NCBI GenBank assembly: GCA_033239125.1
Contig: BSWB01000005.1
Coordinates: 103,167,994 to 103,231,993 of the forward strand
Source: Fagopyrum homotropicum
Taxonomy: Eukaryota > Streptophyta > Magnoliopsida > Caryophyllales > Polygonaceae
DNA: 64,000 bases
Direction of reading: 5' to 3'
Shown here: piece by piece, positions 63,401 to 64,000 of the stretch
Numbering within the stretch: the stretch's first letter is position 1
Layout: each line of letters starts with the position of its first letter
Notes under the pieces: model-generated
The model's input: only the letters and a program-made list of their open reading frames with translations
Database searches by the model: none
Told to the model about the DNA's origin: nothing
Position numbers and translations under genes: made by a program

Positions 63401-64000
63401 CAAGAGAGGTCCCGACGGCATCATTAGAAGATGTGTGCCGGAAGACAAAATGCAAAGTGTCATTCGTCATTGCCATTCACTTCCATGTGGAGGACACGCT
63501 AGTTCGCATAAAACTAGCACAAATGTATTGCAATCCGGATTCTTTTGGCCTACTTTATTTAAGGATGTGCAAACCTTTGTTGATTGCTGTGATGCTTGTC
63601 AAAGAACAAGAAATATCTTTAGGAGGAATGAAATGCCTCTCAATAACATTCAAGAGGTGGAGATCTTTGACGTTTGGGGAGTCAATTTCATGGGACCATT
63701 CCCATCATCTTGTAGAAACTAATACATACTTCTAGCTGTAAATTATGTTTCGAGATGGGTTGAAGCTATTTCCTCTCCAACTAACGATGCTATGGTGGTT
63801 GTCAAGTTCTTTAATAGAACTATTTTCCCAAGGTTTAGGACACCACAAACCATCATTAGTGACGGAGGTTCACACTTCATAGCCCGACGATTCGAAGCTC
63901 TACTAGCTAAGTATGGGGTGACTCACAAGATCGCCACACCCTATCATCCGCAAACAAGTAGACAAGTGGAGATTTCAAATAGAGAGATTACAAGAATCCT
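60451..64000 (+). pseudogene. Athila pol: protease, reverse transcriptase, RNase H, integrase, broken
   Basis: Protease: the frame from 60451 has PAYGKFLKEIL and LRDPG, but shifts exactly at the catalytic CDLGA (about 60820), and a TAA lies at 60944. LGRPFLATS at about 61035 is the flap-side motif. Reverse transcriptase (61700-62500) keeps WVSPVQVVPKKGG, RVCIDYRKLN, MPFGLCNA and, after a frameshift near 62335, FMDD at about 62392-62403. RNase H has MCDASDVAVGAVLGQ at about 62830. Integrase keeps a zinc motif (CGGHASSHKT, CCDACQRT), but the first catalytic Asp is Asn (WGVNFMGPF, AAT at 63684-63686); SDGGSHF and the Glu in QVEISNRE remain. The element cannot move by itself. Confidence 0.9.

Larger units (their letters stand above)
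57069..64000 (+). mobile_element. Athila-type Gypsy retrotransposon, cut by the window edge
   Basis: A probable 5' LTR, an Athila-type primer site, gag and a pol region in the order protease, reverse transcriptase, RNase H, integrase run left to right, all with stops and frameshifts. The 3' part and 3' LTR lie beyond 64000. The left boundary (TGATAGCATGAAATATACC at 57069) is an estimate from LTR style only. Confidence 0.88.

Overview
This is nuclear DNA of a flowering plant, most likely a eudicot. It is AT-rich, its genes are intron-containing and far apart, and it is crowded with plant retrotransposons, a Helitron, a hAT element and a plant-type L1. The species cannot be told from the sequence alone.

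Three host genes can be assembled with consistent splice sites and reading frames. (1) 1918-4886, minus strand: a 464-residue organelle-type 3'(2'),5'-bisphosphate nucleotidase (PAP phosphatase), three exons, with an in-frame Val-Asp hexanucleotide repeat. (2) 16958-18593, minus: a 245-residue AIRP2-like RING E3 ubiquitin ligase, four exons. (3) 52866-55908, plus: a 458-residue monothiol glutaredoxin of the S17 type (one thioredoxin-like and three glutaredoxin domains), three exons. The first glutaredoxin active site reads CRFS instead of CGFS.

The rest is mostly mobile DNA, left to right: a decayed Copia element (about 6.5-8.8 kb) cut off by a non-autonomous LTR element on the minus strand with an Athila-type primer site (8.8-16.0 kb); a 1350-bp TRIM-like element (20.4-21.7 kb) with perfect 5-bp target duplication and an array of hairpin-forming 75-bp repeats; a three-level nest at 24.3-37.1 kb in which a Cassandra TRIM with 5S-like LTRs was split by a minus-strand Helitron, which was in turn split by a 9.9-kb chromovirus-derived, non-coding LTR element; a nearly complete hAT transposon (37.8-40.6 kb) with a frameshifted transposase; Gypsy and LINE fragments (42.2-45.3 kb); a long-TIR Mutator-like element (45.7-52.6 kb) carrying a full-length L1 with 18-bp target duplication; and, running off the right edge, an Athila-type Gypsy element (57.1-64.0 kb).

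The host genes have no obvious functional link to each other. No prokaryote-style operon, CRISPR, tRNA or genuine rRNA gene was seen. The most notable points are the dated nest of three unrelated mobile elements, the CRFS change in GRXS17, the hairpin minisatellite inside the TRIM, a 49-bp perfect palindrome, and an L1 whose premature stops all fit C-to-T decay.
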